Positions 61,607-64,000 of a stretch of DNA of 64,000 nucleotides are shown here, piece by piece; position 1 is the first letter of the stretch, and each line of letters opens with the position of its first letter. The notes beneath the pieces are model-generated. The model saw only the letters and a program-made list of their open reading frames with translations. It did not search any database and was not told where the DNA came from. The stretch is from Psychroflexus curvus (GTDB taxonomy: Bacteria; Bacteroidota; Bacteroidia; Flavobacteriales; Flavobacteriaceae): NCBI RefSeq assembly GCF_020164585.1, contig NZ_JAIQZF010000005.1:1-64000 (forward strand). Direction: 5' to 3'. The position numbers and the translations under genes are program-made.

Positions 61607-63292
61607 TTATAGTTTACTGAAACCAATTTCAATGCGTTTATTAGTAAGTGTTTCTTCGGAACAAAACACCAATAGATTTTCAAGTGAAACTTCCTCACCG
61701 TGAATGATTTCGTTGATTTCACTTTTGCGGATGATGTTATCGATTTGTCCCCCTGAAAAGTTAAAATTTTCGGCCAGGAAGTTACAATCTTCCACAGAAA
61801 GTGATGGCAGTTTGATCTTCCAAATCTCAGCTCGAATAGAACTGGAGGGTTGATTGAACAGAATTTTAAACAGAAATCGCCTTTCAAAAGCAGAATCTAA
61901 ATTGTGAGCCAGGTTGGTGGTAGCAATCAAAATACCTTCAAAGTTTTCTAATTCCTCCAAAAGAATATTTTGGATGGCATTTTCAGTTTGTCGCGTATTA
62001 GAACTGCCGATATCTCCACGTTTGGAAATGAGTGCATCAGCTTCATTCAGAAATAAAATAGGAGTGATGTCACAGTCTTGCCTAAAGCTTTTGTAATTGG
62101 TGAATATCTTTTTCACCACCTTTTCGCTCTCCCCAAACCACATGGATTTGGACTGGCTGATATCTACCTTCATGATGTCCCGATTGGTGTCTTTAGCAAT
62201 CTGCTTGACGACTTCTGTCTTACCAGTACCTGGTACGCCGTGAAGCAAAGCGGCAATACCTTTGGGCAGGTTTTTTTCTTCCAGCCGCTTTTGTATTTGC
62301 TGAAACTCAAGAGGCTGCAGCACATCCTTTAATACATAGAGCTGCTTCATCTCCGAAGGACTGAAGATTAATTTGCGTTTTAGTATATCTGCTGGTGACA
62401 GAATGTTGTCTTTATTTTTCTTTTTCTTAAACACTGTAATTCCACAATCCTTAAGTAAATTATTGGAAATATTGGTCAATTTCATCTCCGTATCATTTAG
62501 AAAATTAGAAGGGATGATTTCTATCAATTTATATTCTAAAAGCTGATTATTCCCGTCAACCAAGTCCTGCATATAATGTACTCGCTTGGTTGCTCTGTCA
62601 AAAAAAGCCTCGAGAGCTCGTTCTATATCACAGGATTCTCGGCCTGTGATCGTTTTCCATATCAAATATAAATACATCAACTTATCATCCAAAGAAAGTT
62701 CAAAGTGCTGTATCTTTTGAATCAGCGCAAATTCTTTGTATTCTTCTAACAGGTTTAATGTCAAATTATAGAGTAAAGAGGTGTTAATTTCTCTATTATT
62801 CCTCTGTTTTCCTAACTCATAAATTTCTTCCAATAACTCAAAAATATCGGAGATATCTCTTTTAAGCTCAGGAACAGTTTCATTATTTAAAATGGCTTCA
62901 CAGAGTTTTTCATTTACTGTAAATTGATTATTAGCTCCTGCCACTTCCACGCGATGTTTAGATAGCTTCTTTTTAAAATAAGCTTTGGAATGTAGATAGG
63001 TGAAATCTTTATTATATTCCAGTAATTTCATTGGATTACAATCAAAGTATTCAATCATATCATTTAAATCGACTGTATCCCCCTTGTAGTTTAAGGTAAA
63101 CACTATGGCGATTAAAAAAGACTGACTTTTAGATGTTCCAAAGTAATCGGAAAGCATTCTTAATTCAGTATCATTTTCTATAAAAAAGCACTCTTCAAGT
63201 TTGCACTTTTCAGAGTTCTCGTACAGCTTACCGATGCAGTCGAGTAGCTTAAATTTTTCAGTAGTTTCCATATCTTCTTGATTATACGACAA
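61607..63292 (-). CDS. AAA+ ATPase with N-terminal sensor-like region
   Basis: A 561-residue protein. The first ~300 residues are helical and unknown. The AAA module has Walker A GVPGTGKTEVVK near 352, the Walker B-like LFLNEADALI near 417 (Asn where the first Asp is usual), sensor-1 region IATTNLAHNLD and arginine fingers in SAFERRFLFK. It would form a ring and remodel proteins. The Asn in Walker B is shared by a known group of AAA proteins, so it is not necessarily inactivating. It heads a module with WYL and the unknown 296-residue protein. Confidence 0.75.
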   Translation of the reverse strand: MSYNQEDMETTEKFKLLDCIGKLYENSEKCKLEECFFIENDTELRMLSDYFGTSKSQSFLIAIVFTLNYKGDTVDLNDMIEYFDCNPMKLLEYNKDFTYLHSKAYFKKKLSKHRVEVAGANNQFTVNEKLCEAILNNETVPELKRDISDIFELLEEIYELGKQRNNREINTSLLYNLTLNLLEEYKEFALIQKIQHFELSLDDKLMYLYLIWKTITGRESCDIERALEAFFDRATKRVHYMQDLVDGNNQLLEYKLIEIIPSNFLNDTEMKLTNISNNLLKDCGITVFKKKKNKDNILSPADILKRKLIFSPSEMKQLYVLKDVLQPLEFQQIQKRLEEKNLPKGIAALLHGVPGTGKTEVVKQIAKDTNRDIMKVDISQSKSMWFGESEKVVKKIFTNYKSFRQDCDITPILFLNEADALISKRGDIGSSNTRQTENAIQNILLEELENFEGILIATTNLAHNLDSAFERRFLFKILFNQPSSSIRAEIWKIKLPSLSVEDCNFLAENFNFSGGQIDNIIRKSEINEIIHGEEVSLENLLVFCSEETLTNKRIEIGFSKL

Positions 63293-63441
63293 AGAAAAGA
63301 AGGAGGTGTGCCAAAAGGTGTCGCAGTTGTTAACAGATTTTAAATTTGGATAGTACTAATCTAAATTCCAATTTGATAATCACAGTTTTCTTAAAATTAA
63401 TTTTTAAATGTTATAATTGTATTAAATCTAAACCTTTCATT

Positions 63442-64000
63442 ATGAAAAAATTAAAAAACATTATCCTAATAATTGTTGGACTAATCGTGGTTTATTATGC
63501 TTATGATTATTTCAAAACGAGCTCTACACCTGTAGTTTCAGAAGAAGCAAAAGCAACTAAAGAAACCTTCGAAAAATCTTTAAGGGAGAAAAAAAATGCA
63601 AACGATTATAACCTTGAAGAAACCATAAGAATAGTACATGGTCTTGAGAATGCAAAAGAATATGTAAATAGTAGCTCAGAATACTTACAATATTTGTCTA
63701 AACAAGATTACAGTAAAGTAGCACCTGATGTAATAGAAGCTAAGAAGAAACTCATACCCTTACTAAACAAGCTTCAAAAAGCTGAAAAAAGATTAGAAGA
63801 TTCAAGTAATCTTTGGGAAACCTTTAGTGTTGTTTCAAATATTATGGCAGATGAAGGCTCAACTATTGCTTTGAAAGCATCTTTAAGTGGTGGACTTGAC
63901 CCTTCTATGGCGACTGAATTGATTAGTGGATCTAAAAAGTTATTCAATATGGTCGCTGAAAACAATAAAATTAATGATGATTTAAAAAATATTATCTCTG
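63442..64000 (+). CDS. Membrane-anchored protein of unknown function (partial, cut by window edge)
   Basis: An open frame from ATG at 63442 to the window end, 186 codons, no stop yet. One N-terminal membrane helix (LKNIILIIVGLIVVYYAY) is followed by a mainly helical charged region with heptad-like pattern (KKKLIPLLNKLQKAEKRL). It diverges from the AAA gene, with 149 bp between starts. No family recognised. Confidence 0.65.
   Translation, partial: MKKLKNIILIIVGLIVVYYAYDYFKTSSTPVVSEEAKATKETFEKSLREKKNANDYNLEETIRIVHGLENAKEYVNSSSEYLQYLSKQDYSKVAPDVIEAKKKLIPLLNKLQKAEKRLEDSSNLWETFSVVSNIMADEGSTIALKASLSGGLDPSMATELISGSKKLFNMVAENNKINDDLKNIIS

Overview
The window looks like a Bacteroidota chromosome, most likely a flavobacterium. 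The DNA is AT-rich, exported proteins carry short signal peptides ending in an Ala-Gln cleavage site, and several promoters resemble the Bacteroidota -7 box TAnnTTTG. The first 5.7 kb holds ordinary metabolic genes: a serine hydrolase, an amidohydrolase, an esterase and an epimerase. The rest is a composite accessory region made almost entirely of nucleases, restriction-modification, ATPases, recombinases and regulators.

Layout. (1) 5.8-19.8 kb: a left island with several stand-alone PD-(D/E)XK-type nucleases, a homing endonuclease with five NUMOD-like repeats, a HEPN-like protein and a minus-strand operon of WYL regulator, degenerate DnaB/RecA-like protein and AAA+/M41 metalloprotease. It ends at a tyrosine integrase (19.9-21.2 kb). 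(2) 21.3-36.95 kb: a second island with a PD-(D/E)XK protein, a small resolvase, a reverse transcriptase overlapping a PD-(D/E)XK partner, a DUF3800 protein, a small HUH protein, a type I restriction system whose hsdM is frameshifted in its SAM motif, a GIY-YIG protein and a large serine recombinase. The 3' end of that recombinase gene is the antisense of a tRNA-Met 3' half, which marks an attachment site. (3) 37.3-42.2 kb: an operon of NDK-like, MazG-like, nucleotidyltransferase and glycosyltransferase genes, followed by tandem units that each carry a tiny ORF behind the same promoter/operator. (4) 42.2-47.0 kb: a minus-strand operon of WYL regulator, a protein fusing a degenerate type I methylase (M plus a half S subunit) to a histidine kinase, and a receiver-domain protein. 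(5) 47.2-59.5 kb: a tightly packed type I operon hsdM-hsdS-GmrSD-like-RecD-like helicase/nuclease-hsdR. (6) 59.7-63.3 kb: AAA ATPase, WYL regulator and a protein of unknown function. A partial membrane-anchored protein runs off the right edge.

How it fits together. The region reads as successive insertions at or near a tRNA-Met 3' end. Three WYL regulators sit with three different modules. In the first module, two copies of one 21-bp palindrome lie before the regulator and before the effector genes, which suggests autoregulation plus effector control. The best candidates for undescribed systems are the methylase-like sensor kinase with its receiver partner, and the WYL/DnaB-like/AAA-M41 protease module. 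Functional links between modules are inferred from gene order only.
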